From assembly GCA_016933055.1 (NCBI GenBank), contig JAFGBS010000014.1:150568-214567 (forward strand): a DNA stretch of 64,000 bases, in the 5' to 3' direction. The position numbers and the translations under genes are program-made. Shown piece after piece: positions 7,860 to 16,189 of this stretch. This DNA comes from Promethearchaeota archaeon (GTDB lineage Archaea; Asgardarchaeota; Lokiarchaeia; Sigyniarchaeales; Promethearchaeaceae). The notes beneath the pieces were generated by a model. It ran no database searches, had not been told where the DNA came from, and saw only the letters and a list, made by a program, of their open reading frames with translations. Every line of letters begins with the position of its first letter. The first letter of the stretch is position 1.

Positions 7860-9449
7860 TTGACTGAGGATCCTAGTAAATATACTGAAGATGACTGGCA
7901 TAAGCTCTATACAGAAGAAACTGGTAAGAAGGCAATATGGGGAGGTAAAATCACCAAACTGTATTTAACTTGGTTACAAAATAAAAAACAAGAGCTCGGT
8001 TTGGTTGATGAAACACCAAAATCAAAAGGGTCTACTAAAAAAACTAAAGAATCATCTACAATCAAACCAGAACCTTCAACCAAAGAAAAGCCGAAACTAA
8101 AAAAAAAGGAAGTAGAAACTGAACCTATTGCCCAAAAAAAATCTGAAGAAAAACCAACTGAAAAATCAAAATCAAAGAAGAAGAAAGGGGAAAAAGGATC
8201 AAGCCTCCAAGCAGAAACGAATGTTGGTATGGTGGGGCATGTAGACCACGGAAAAACAACGCTTGTTGATGCTCTTTCGGGTGAATGGACAGATAGATAT
8301 CAAAAAGAAAGAGAACAAGGTATAAGTATTAAATTAGGATATGCTAATTGCGTAATAGCTTATTGTCCAAGTTGTGATAAGTACGTAACCTACCATCTTG
8401 CTAATGCTTTAAAAAAAAAGAAACAAAAACGAAATACTTGCCCCGATTGTGCAGGAGAATTGACTTTTTGTAGGAAAATTAGTTTTGTGGATGCCCCCGG
8501 GCATGAAATCTTGATGGCTACTATGCTTAGTGGAGCAAGTTTAATGGATGGGGCATGTTTATTGATTTCGGCAAGCGAAAAATGCCCTCAACCTCAAACA
8601 CGGGAACACTTAGCAGCTCTAGATATTTCTGGTATCGATAAAATTATCATTGTTCAAAATAAGATTGATATGGTATCAAGGGAACGAGCAATTGAAAACT
8701 ATAAAGAAATTAAGAAATTCATTAAAGGAACAATTGCTGAAAATGCTCCAATAATTCCTATTTCTGCAATTTATAAAATCAATATCGAGGAAGTCCTTCG
8801 AAAGATTCAAGAAATAATTCCGACCCCCGATTTTGATGAAAACAAACCCCCACAATTCCATATAGCTCGAAGTTTTGATGTTAATAAACCCGGTACAGCG
8901 ATAGAAGAACTAAGAGGAGGAGTGGTTGGAGGATCAATTTCCCAAGGGGTGTTACAAATTGGAGATAAAATCGAGATCCGTCCTGGAATAAAACGTAGTA
9001 ATAAGTTTGAGCCATTAAAAACCAATGTGACCAGTATTTATCAAGGTGATATACCTTTAGATTCTGCACACCCCGGTGGATTGATTGCGATCGGAACAAC
9101 TTTAGATCCCTCATTAACAAAAGCGGATAATTTAATTGGGAACCTTGCTGGTATCATTGATAATCTTCCCGATGTTCAAAATCAATGTGAAATCGAAGTG
9201 CATCTTCTCGATAAAGTCTTAGGGGCTGAAGAAGAGATTGAGGTAACTCCCTTAAAAATTGGAGAACCAATGCTTTTAGTAACAGGCACATTATTGACCG
9301 CGGGTATCATCCAAAAGATTGGAAAGAAGAACAGAGTAGCTTTTAATCTCAAAAGACCGCTCTGCGCGGAAGTTGGAGCTACTGTGGCTATCAGTCGCCC
9401 CATTCGGAAGAGATACCGATTAATTGGTTACGGTATCCTCCGAACATAA
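7860..9449 (+). CDS. Translation initiation factor aIF2 gamma subunit with N-terminal extension
   Basis: aIF2-gamma is the GTPase subunit of the heterotrimer that delivers initiator Met-tRNA to the small ribosomal subunit. The G1 motif GHVDHGKT (about residues 126-133), switch II region DAPGHE, and NKID are all visible. The gamma-specific zinc knuckle CPSC...CPDC interrupts the G domain as in other archaeal and eukaryotic gamma subunits, and two beta-barrel domains follow. The odd part is roughly 118 residues before the G domain: a compact aromatic segment (YTEDDWHKLYTEETGKKAIW) and then a lysine/glutamate-rich linker. Most archaeal gamma subunits start almost at the G domain. The start is a TTG with little room for an alternative upstream. 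It converges with the E2 gene. Confidence 0.93.
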   Translation: MTEDPSKYTEDDWHKLYTEETGKKAIWGGKITKLYLTWLQNKKQELGLVDETPKSKGSTKKTKESSTIKPEPSTKEKPKLKKKEVETEPIAQKKSEEKPTEKSKSKKKKGEKGSSLQAETNVGMVGHVDHGKTTLVDALSGEWTDRYQKEREQGISIKLGYANCVIAYCPSCDKYVTYHLANALKKKKQKRNTCPDCAGELTFCRKISFVDAPGHEILMATMLSGASLMDGACLLISASEKCPQPQTREHLAALDISGIDKIIIVQNKIDMVSRERAIENYKEIKKFIKGTIAENAPIIPISAIYKINIEEVLRKIQEIIPTPDFDENKPPQFHIARSFDVNKPGTAIEELRGGVVGGSISQGVLQIGDKIEIRPGIKRSNKFEPLKTNVTSIYQGDIPLDSAHPGGLIAIGTTLDPSLTKADNLIGNLAGIIDNLPDVQNQCEIEVHLLDKVLGAEEEIEVTPLKIGEPMLLVTGTLLTAGIIQKIGKKNRVAFNLKRPLCAEVGATVAISRPIRKRYRLIGYGILRT

Positions 9450-9473
9450 TGGAATAATAATATAACACTATTT

Positions 9474-9983
9474 CTAATCCATCGCGTATTTTTTTGTGTA
9501 ATCACGAGCTTGCTTATTGAATCGTTCAGGAGACCTCAATGCTTGCTCTCCCGCTTCATGATTCAATGGATCACCAGGATTGTAAAAAGGAGGTTCCATA
9601 TGAATCATTGCTCGAAGAGCTTCAATAATATTTGTCAAAGTTTTCGCCGGAGTCCATCCGCTTGCACCAGTGGTCTGATCTACCTTTCCAACAAGATCTG
9701 GATTAATGAGATCTAAGCAAATATTCAATTTTCCAGGGGGGATGGATGGATCAATGTTTGGATGCCACAAAAGTGTATGACAATAAGCATAAGGGGGACT
9801 GAAAGGATAATTTTCAGGTAATTTTATCTCAAAAATGAATTTACCCCCCTTATATGGTGTATTAGGTAGTCCTTTGATCGTCAATCGAATATGATCAACT
9901 GACATACCCCATGGTTCAATTAAAACTTCTTTATTAGAATTAAAAGCTTCTACAGATTCTTGATAATCAGTTTCTTCGCGCAT
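9474..9983 (-). CDS. Ubiquitin-conjugating enzyme E2 (UBC fold, catalytic cysteine present)
   Basis: This 169-residue protein has the complete E2 core. It shows YKGGKFIFEIKLPENYPFSPP (beta-strands and proline loop), the HPN tripeptide at 74-76, the catalytic cysteine at about residue 89 in KLNICLDL, the tryptophan in GWTPAKTL at 110, and the DPLNHEAG helix start near 138. E2s carry ubiquitin as a thioester and pass it to substrates, usually with a RING E3. HPN to cysteine spans 13 residues instead of the usual 8, and about 19 residues separate the cysteine from the tryptophan, so the active-site rim is enlarged. No ubiquitin, E1 or deubiquitinase is adjacent. A RING-type candidate lies about 27 kb away. 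Confidence 0.93.
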   Translation of the reverse strand: MREETDYQESVEAFNSNKEVLIEPWGMSVDHIRLTIKGLPNTPYKGGKFIFEIKLPENYPFSPPYAYCHTLLWHPNIDPSIPPGKLNICLDLINPDLVGKVDQTTGASGWTPAKTLTNIIEALRAMIHMEPPFYNPGDPLNHEAGEQALRSPERFNKQARDYTKKYAMD

Positions 9984-10154
9984 TTTGCTCGCTTTTTTTC
10001 TTTCTTGTTGAAAGATTATAATTGGAGTCCTTAATGATTTTTGCCAATCTATACTACCAAGTTATGGTAAGTGAGAAAATCCAAAATACAACAAAAATAA
10101 TTAGCGAATAATAAATAGGTTTCTTGGTATTAATGATACTTAGGTCAAAACATC

Positions 10155-11090
10155 ATGGCAAATGGAGTTCTCATATTCAAAATTGTAGGCAACACACGCC
10201 CAGAGATCATCGCAAAATATAATGACGATGGATTTGATAGCAATCTTGCTCGTAAAATCGCAAACAAACATACGATTTATGGAGAGGAAGCCCACCCAAA
10301 AGATATGTTATCGTATCGCACTGACGAAAGTAAATACTATTCTATATATATAACTCAAAATGAGAAGAACGAGAACGTATTTCTAGTCTTTATTTTAGAT
10401 TCCAATGAATCTATTGCGCCGTTTTCTATCATGCTTAGCGAGTTACGAGAGTTTATAATACTGAGCTTAAATAAATCAGAATCTGTGCTGAAAGATGCGA
10501 TAAAACATATTTTAGAAGAGCGAAATGATTTAATACAAGATGTAAGAGATGTTAAGCGTCTGCAAGAAAGAATCGTAACTAAAGCAAATGAGTTATTAGA
10601 TGAGAAAAATTTTGAAAAAACTCAAGAAATGATTAAAAGAGCAAATGAAATACCTCCAAAAATCGCTAACTTGTGTAAAAAAGCAGATCAAGCCTTTCAT
10701 GATCAAAAAAACTACCGTCAAGCTCAAAGATATTATAAAGAAGCCAGCAATTTAGCCAAGAAAATAAAACAAAAGTCAATCTCTAAACTATTGGAACAAA
10801 AAGCAAAACGAGCAGAAGAGATCCCCCAATTTGCTAAAAATTGGGCAATTACTTATGATCAAATAGTTAAACCCCTTCGTAAGATTGAGAAAAGGGATCA
10901 CGATTATTACCTTAAACCCATTAAGTTAATTAATCGAGCCATAGAAATTTCCGATTTTCTAGAAGAGGATAAAACCATAGAGGATTTGCAGAAATTGGCT
11001 GATTATCTAGAACGTGCAAATGATCTAATGGAAGAAGTAGATGCAATTGATGAAAAAATCAAAGAAGTATTGATAAAAATTAAGAGATAA
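10155..11090 (+). CDS. Longin-like N-terminal domain with helical-repeat C-terminus
   Basis: The 311-residue protein begins directly with a beta-strand (GVLIFKIVGNTRPEII). The pattern of strands and helices over about 110 residues, including YYSIYITQNEKNENVFLVFILD and then a long helix, resembles longin or roadblock-type alpha/beta folds. The rest is helical and charged, with TPR-like pairs (ANELLDEKNFEKTQEMIKRA, ADQAFHDQKNYRQAQRYYKEA). There is no membrane segment. In eukaryotes longin domains serve membrane trafficking and GTPase regulation. Here the role is inferred only. Its end lies 5 bases from the end of the pseudo-GTPase repeat gene on the other strand, and both proteins share the repeat style. 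Confidence 0.5.
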   Translation: MANGVLIFKIVGNTRPEIIAKYNDDGFDSNLARKIANKHTIYGEEAHPKDMLSYRTDESKYYSIYITQNEKNENVFLVFILDSNESIAPFSIMLSELREFIILSLNKSESVLKDAIKHILEERNDLIQDVRDVKRLQERIVTKANELLDEKNFEKTQEMIKRANEIPPKIANLCKKADQAFHDQKNYRQAQRYYKEASNLAKKIKQKSISKLLEQKAKRAEEIPQFAKNWAITYDQIVKPLRKIEKRDHDYYLKPIKLINRAIEISDFLEEDKTIEDLQKLADYLERANDLMEEVDAIDEKIKEVLIKIKR

Positions 11091-11095
11091 AAGAG

Positions 11096-14000
11096 TTATT
11101 TCTCAAACAGAATTTTTTCTTCTTCAAAAACTGGGATGATTTGTAATAAACTCCATGCACTATTGATCATAGAACTATAATTGATAGCCCTCGCATCAAT
11201 ATATAAGCTCAATAATTTTACTGGAAAGGTTTCTTTTAACACCTTTTCTGCAAAACCAATTCTTCCGAGGAAGTTATATAAGTATGATTTAATAGGATCG
11301 ATTGTTACTGATGATTTCAGTAAACTCAAGGCGCCCAATAATACTAGCACACTTACAGTATCATAATCTCGCTTAGCGGTTTGGTTAATTGCTAAATCAA
11401 AATACTCGGATGCAGCTTTCTGATATTCTTTATTCTTTAGAGCCTCCAATAGATTGCGATATACTAGCCGTTTTAATGCATTTCGCTTTCTGAATGAATC
11501 TTCCAGGCGTTCTTTATCCTCTGCTTTTCTTTTATTTAAAATCGAAAGTTGTTGTTTCTGTAACACCATAGATTCAGTTTCTTCTTGTTTTTTCTCAAAT
11601 TGGATTTTATTTATTTCAGTTCTCTTACTTGGGCTAATTTCATTAAGTAATAACCCTCGCTCAACATCTAATAATGGAAGGTATTTGTAAAATGCTTCTA
11701 GGATCAAATCTACTTTTTCTTCGTCTTGAAGTTGGTGAGAGACTAATAAAGCTTCGAGAAGTTTATATTCTGGTTTATTTTGGATGATATCTCGGGGCAA
11801 TGGGACCTCCATAATGGTTTTTTCAAGATTACGTTTTGCTTCCAATCTTTTTCCCACTTTAAGTAAGCAGATTACCCCCATCATTAAACTGATTGGGAAA
11901 AATTCCTCGTGATCGTTTTTTATTAGGAGATCTATACTATTGAAATATTCTCTTGCTGCATCCGTATAATTTTGGGTTCTGATATTATTATTAGCGTCTA
12001 ACCAATATTTATCAAGAAGTGTTCCTCGCTTTATCGACGAGATTTCCTTGGTTTTCAGTTTTTCAATGTGTTTATTGATTATGACCTCACTTATATGGGA
12101 AGGATCGAATTGATCTGGCTGGACTTTCTCTCCTTCTCTTTTATCAGGTTTGACTATTTCATGCAATGCATTTTTCTCTTCCCGAAACAGTGCTAAATTT
12201 TCAAATAATTTAATCGCTTGCAGATGAATTGACTGATCTGGATAATCCAACAAGGTAATGATGAAATCAACCACTTGGGAAACAAAACCTTGAGTTCTAT
12301 TATATTTTTTGCGTAAAGGAATTAATCCCTCTTTATTTTTTAATATGAAAAATAGGATTGTGATGACCGCAAGATCAATCTCAGCTAAATCCATTTTTCT
12401 TTGACTGAGTAATGATCCCATTTGTTTTTCATAGCCTTCTAGTGCTTTATCATAATTCTTATTATCCAATAGGTTCAAGAATTCTTGGTAATTTAATCTT
12501 TTATATCCTTGACGACGAGATAATGTGTCTTGTTGTCTTAACAATTCTTCTTGTGCCATCTGTCTGAGACGAGAGAGTTTTTCTACCATCATATGAATCT
12601 CTTCATCTCTCATTTTTTCCGCTTTTCTCTCCTTGTTAATTTCCTCCTCAATAGCATCAATCTTTTTGTGGATTCTCTTTTGAATGCCTTTATTTTTGAT
12701 TTTACTATTTATTAAAGAAGTTTCACTTAATTCTTTTAAAATATCTTTCAAGAAAGCCTCATCAAGCCCGAGTTTACTACCTGTTGAATTTGTCAATTCT
12801 TTTTCTTTCAGTTTGTTTTCCATTTGTGAAAGATGGCGTTGAGCAATTTCCTCTAATATAAAATCATAATCCAGAGGATCCCTCTCTGATAACCTTTGAT
12901 ATACCATTTCTGCTTGTTTAAGCAAATCCAGAACAGTTTGTGCTTCCTCCAAACCCGAAGAAGTAGCGAGTAGCTTTTTTGCTCTACCAGTGAGAAATTT
13001 TACATATAATCTTTCCAGATCCTTAGTTTCATCATATAATAAATGATTTCGATATAATTTTGCGTAATTTTCTAATATCTGGTTAACTTTGTCTAATGAT
13101 TCCTCACTTTCTGTTAAAATTTCAATTTTATTTTGAATTTTACCGATGCTACGCTTTAGATAATCCTCCCGTGTTTCATTTCGTAGATTTATCATTTCGT
13201 GAAGAAATGGTAAAAACATTCCTGAATCTAAATATAAATCCAGTAAATGAATCAATAGTTCGTTATTGATCTTAGCATGTCCTACATTTTTGAACCAATC
13301 TGCACGTTTTTTAATTTCAGAAGTTGCTTCTAATATTTTATCCGCTTTTTTTAATTCCTCGATCTGTCTATATAATTTTTCATTAGCTTGGATAAATTCA
13401 GTTTTTTCTTTTTCTACATATTTCTTTAATACAGAAATAGCATTAGTGTAATGAGTTATTGCCGAATCAATACGATTTTTGCGATATTCTTCTTCAGCAG
13501 ATTGTCGTAATTCTGTTAATTCTTTTTGAATAGGATATGACTGTACATAATTGATCAATTTATCCACAATCGAAAATTGGTTTTTGTTCAGAAATAGTAT
13601 GGCAATACTGCGTATACTATCATCTACATCCTCTCGATCAATGTGGAAGGTCTCCCAAATGTTGAATAACTCTTCAAGAGTAAGATTTGCTGAATCAGGA
13701 TCATTTTCCTTAATATATTGATTTAGTAAAATTCTGAGTACAATGACAATTTTCTCACCCAGTATTTTAATTTCATCGAACAACCCCATCCTTTGATACT
13801 TATCTATTGTAAAATACAATTGCCCTTTTACAATATCATAACGTTTTTCTTCAATTAACCGATCCACTGCTCTTGCTATACCTGGAGTTAAGTCTTGCAT
13901 TAATTCCTTTTGTTCTTTGAAGTCCAATTTCTCCATCAATTGGAACGCATTTTGAAATTCAGTTGAGGTAATCCACGTAGTTATTGCTAATTTTAGGGAC

Positions 14001-14869
14001 TTCTCAGCTAGCTCTTCATCATTTAGTTCTATAGATGCGTATAAATATGCTTTCTCAAACTTTTCTGCTGCTGTGTGATATCTTTTCATATTGAACAGGC
14101 GGGATCCTTGATGAACAAGATTTTCTACATAGATACGGACAAATTTCTCAGAATAAACACTAACTCCTTGTAACACAGTGGACGCTTTCAAATATTCTCC
14201 CGATTTATAATATAACCATGCAGCTTGTTCTGCATTTATGAAATAATCTTGTTTTGAGAACTTTTTCTTCATGTTGGTTAAAATTTCAGCAAGATTCCCC
14301 GCATCCTCATATCGTTCATCTACAAGCAACCGATTGATTTTTTCCATGAAAAAGGGAATTCTCATCCATGCAGTTTCTACGTTAATAGGGATATTTCCAG
14401 TTATCATTGCTTCCGAAAGACATTCTAATACTTCATAAAATGTATTTTTCGAATAAAAATCAAACACAAATGCCTCAATGAGATAATTTTCCCATATGTA
14501 TTCTAACAGGAAGTTGGATGGAACATAAATTAATCCGCTGCGAGTGTAGAACACCACAATAATAGGTATAGTTCGACCCAATTTCTGAATAATATCTATT
14601 ATTAATTCGAATAACTCAAATTGTTGCACATCGTTAGGATCCAAGAAGTATAAAATGCCATCGGAAGTAGGAATAATACTGTCGAAATCAACTGTAGAAC
14701 TTAATACAACATCAATATCAATAACAGCTTGATCTGTTCCCACATTAACTCCTCTATTCCACCGGGAAATCTCATGATCCTTAAATTGGTGGTTCAATTT
14801 TCCTGTTTTTATCAATTGTAGACCAAGATTTGAATCACCTAAACTCAGTACTTTGAAGATATACCTCAT
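11096..14869 (-). CDS. Degenerate small-GTPase-like domain fused to about 1100 residues of helical (TPR-like) repeats
   Basis: The N-terminus FKVLSLGDSNLGLQLIKTG mirrors the first strand and P-loop of Ras-like GTPases (GDSxVGKT), but the lysine and serine/threonine that bind phosphate are replaced. The region to about residue 165 keeps an alternating strand/helix pattern (DGILYFLDPND, IPIIVVFYTRSG, AFVFDFYSKNTFYEVLECL) without an NKxD motif, so nucleotide binding is doubtful. The remaining 1100 residues are helical pairs of TPR type (EQAAWLYYKSGEYLKASTVL, GSRLFNMKRYHTAAEKFEKA) with a highly charged coiled-coil section near 740-830. No signal peptide or membrane helix is present. It is likely a cytosolic scaffold. 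The precise family is unrecognised. Confidence 0.6.
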   Translation of the reverse strand: MRYIFKVLSLGDSNLGLQLIKTGKLNHQFKDHEISRWNRGVNVGTDQAVIDIDVVLSSTVDFDSIIPTSDGILYFLDPNDVQQFELFELIIDIIQKLGRTIPIIVVFYTRSGLIYVPSNFLLEYIWENYLIEAFVFDFYSKNTFYEVLECLSEAMITGNIPINVETAWMRIPFFMEKINRLLVDERYEDAGNLAEILTNMKKKFSKQDYFINAEQAAWLYYKSGEYLKASTVLQGVSVYSEKFVRIYVENLVHQGSRLFNMKRYHTAAEKFEKAYLYASIELNDEELAEKSLKLAITTWITSTEFQNAFQLMEKLDFKEQKELMQDLTPGIARAVDRLIEEKRYDIVKGQLYFTIDKYQRMGLFDEIKILGEKIVIVLRILLNQYIKENDPDSANLTLEELFNIWETFHIDREDVDDSIRSIAILFLNKNQFSIVDKLINYVQSYPIQKELTELRQSAEEEYRKNRIDSAITHYTNAISVLKKYVEKEKTEFIQANEKLYRQIEELKKADKILEATSEIKKRADWFKNVGHAKINNELLIHLLDLYLDSGMFLPFLHEMINLRNETREDYLKRSIGKIQNKIEILTESEESLDKVNQILENYAKLYRNHLLYDETKDLERLYVKFLTGRAKKLLATSSGLEEAQTVLDLLKQAEMVYQRLSERDPLDYDFILEEIAQRHLSQMENKLKEKELTNSTGSKLGLDEAFLKDILKELSETSLINSKIKNKGIQKRIHKKIDAIEEEINKERKAEKMRDEEIHMMVEKLSRLRQMAQEELLRQQDTLSRRQGYKRLNYQEFLNLLDNKNYDKALEGYEKQMGSLLSQRKMDLAEIDLAVITILFFILKNKEGLIPLRKKYNRTQGFVSQVVDFIITLLDYPDQSIHLQAIKLFENLALFREEKNALHEIVKPDKREGEKVQPDQFDPSHISEVIINKHIEKLKTKEISSIKRGTLLDKYWLDANNNIRTQNYTDAAREYFNSIDLLIKNDHEEFFPISLMMGVICLLKVGKRLEAKRNLEKTIMEVPLPRDIIQNKPEYKLLEALLVSHQLQDEEKVDLILEAFYKYLPLLDVERGLLLNEISPSKRTEINKIQFEKKQEETESMVLQKQQLSILNKRKAEDKERLEDSFRKRNALKRLVYRNLLEALKNKEYQKAASEYFDLAINQTAKRDYDTVSVLVLLGALSLLKSSVTIDPIKSYLYNFLGRIGFAEKVLKETFPVKLLSLYIDARAINYSSMINSAWSLLQIIPVFEEEKILFEK

Positions 14870-15069
14870 GGATTTATCGCCTTATATTATGAACAAATTA
14901 TTACGTTTTAGATTTTTCGTTCCTTCCACAAATGTCTGTCAACGATCTTATTATCTCTCGTGTCCCTATAAAACTTCCAACTATGTATTCTACTTCTCAA
15001 GAAATATGAAGTTTTTAATAGCTGAAAGAAAATATTCCAATAAGTAAAGATTGGAGATTGAGTTAAAAA

Positions 15070-15492
15070 GTGTCAGCAGATAATGAAACTTTAGCTATTA
15101 TTATGAGTATTGAAAAAAATCTATTATTCCCGGAAGAAGTCAAAAATAAACTTCTAGAACAAGGTCATAATGTAGTAGTTGTAGTCCCAAAAAATGCTAA
15201 AAAAGTTGTAATGTTTCCCACAAGTGCGAATACAGGTATTTACGCCAGAATTGATATACAAAAAGGTTCCCAGCTGACTGATGCATTTTTTCCTGAACTA
15301 CCGAAAGTATTGAGTAAGTTCCAATTAAAGACATTATTCACAACAGGAGTATGTTTACACACTGAATTATGCTATTGGGAGGGAATTTTTGAGTACCGAG
15401 AAGGATTGGTAGTTGAGGATTTACGTTCTGCACTAATGAATATTAAAACAGTAGAATCGGTCAAAATGACCATTCTGGCTCCATTTGTATGA
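15070..15492 (+). CDS. Conserved-looking small protein of unknown function
   Basis: A GTG-started protein of 140 residues that I cannot assign. It has alternating strand and helix segments (ETLAIIMSIEKNLLFPEEVKNKLLEQGHNVVVVVP), compatible with an ACT-like or other alpha/beta sandwich, and two cysteines in VCLHTELCYWEG. There is no membrane segment. The next gene, a winged-helix regulator, begins 22 bases after its stop on the same strand, so the two are probably co-transcribed. The small protein might then be a sensor or partner of the regulator, but this is inference from position. Confidence 0.6.
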   Translation: MSADNETLAIIMSIEKNLLFPEEVKNKLLEQGHNVVVVVPKNAKKVVMFPTSANTGIYARIDIQKGSQLTDAFFPELPKVLSKFQLKTLFTTGVCLHTELCYWEGIFEYREGLVVEDLRSALMNIKTVESVKMTILAPFV

Positions 15493-15514
15493 AATTTTTC
15501 ACTTGAGGGGTACT

Positions 15515-16189
15515 ATGACAAAATCTAAAGAAAATTTATTACTACTTCACCCTACACGGTGGTCAATATATAAGATCATCTGTGAAAATCCGGGAACCTA
15601 TTTCTATAAATTAATGGGAGAAGTATCAAATTATTCCGATAAAGCCTCTTCTGCCACAATCATTTATCATCTAAAGAAACTAAATGAAGAAAAATTGCTG
15701 CGCACCGAAAAAGTTGATGGTAAACGTATTTATTTTCCCACTAATTTACGATCGGCAGAAATTGAACGAATATTCATGCTATTGCAAAATGAAAATGCAC
15801 GACAAATTTTTCAATATATAATTAATAATGATCGCCCGTTCCAGAATGAGATTGCACGAGAATTAGATGTCCACCATGATACGATCAATTATCATACCTC
15901 CCATTTGGAGGATGCGGGATTAATTGTAAAAGAAAAAGAGGGTAAATTTACTCGATTCCGGGTAGCGGATTTGGGGGAACAAATCCTTAATGGAAGCCTA
16001 AATATCATCACTGAGCAATATGTGAACTTTATTTTCTCAAAATTATCCAGTTCTTGCCATTTCCCTGAGATATTAGAAAAAACTAGAACTCATTTAAAAA
16101 TTCGGGTGATTTGCCCGGACGAGGATGATATTGAACTAACTATCTCACTTAATGACTTTCAAGTATCTTTTATTTCCGAGATGTCATGA
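15515..16189 (+). CDS. Double winged-helix transcriptional regulator (ArsR/MarR-like)
   Basis: The protein has two helix-turn-helix units. The first is around residues 10-75 (LLLLHPTRWSIYKIICENPG ... ATIIYHLKKLNEEKLL). The second is around 95-155 (ARQIFQYIINNDRPFQNEIARELDVHHDTINYHTSHLEDAGLI), each followed by a wing. A short alpha/beta tail may bind a ligand or dimerise. I placed the start at the ATG at 15515 rather than the track start at 15485, because GAGGGG sits 4 bases upstream and the first winged helix follows directly. It overlaps the end of the radical SAM gene by 6 bases on the opposite strand. Targets are unknown. Confidence 0.8.
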   Translation: MTKSKENLLLLHPTRWSIYKIICENPGTYFYKLMGEVSNYSDKASSATIIYHLKKLNEEKLLRTEKVDGKRIYFPTNLRSAEIERIFMLLQNENARQIFQYIINNDRPFQNEIARELDVHHDTINYHTSHLEDAGLIVKEKEGKFTRFRVADLGEQILNGSLNIITEQYVNFIFSKLSSSCHFPEILEKTRTHLKIRVICPDEDDIELTISLNDFQVSFISEMS

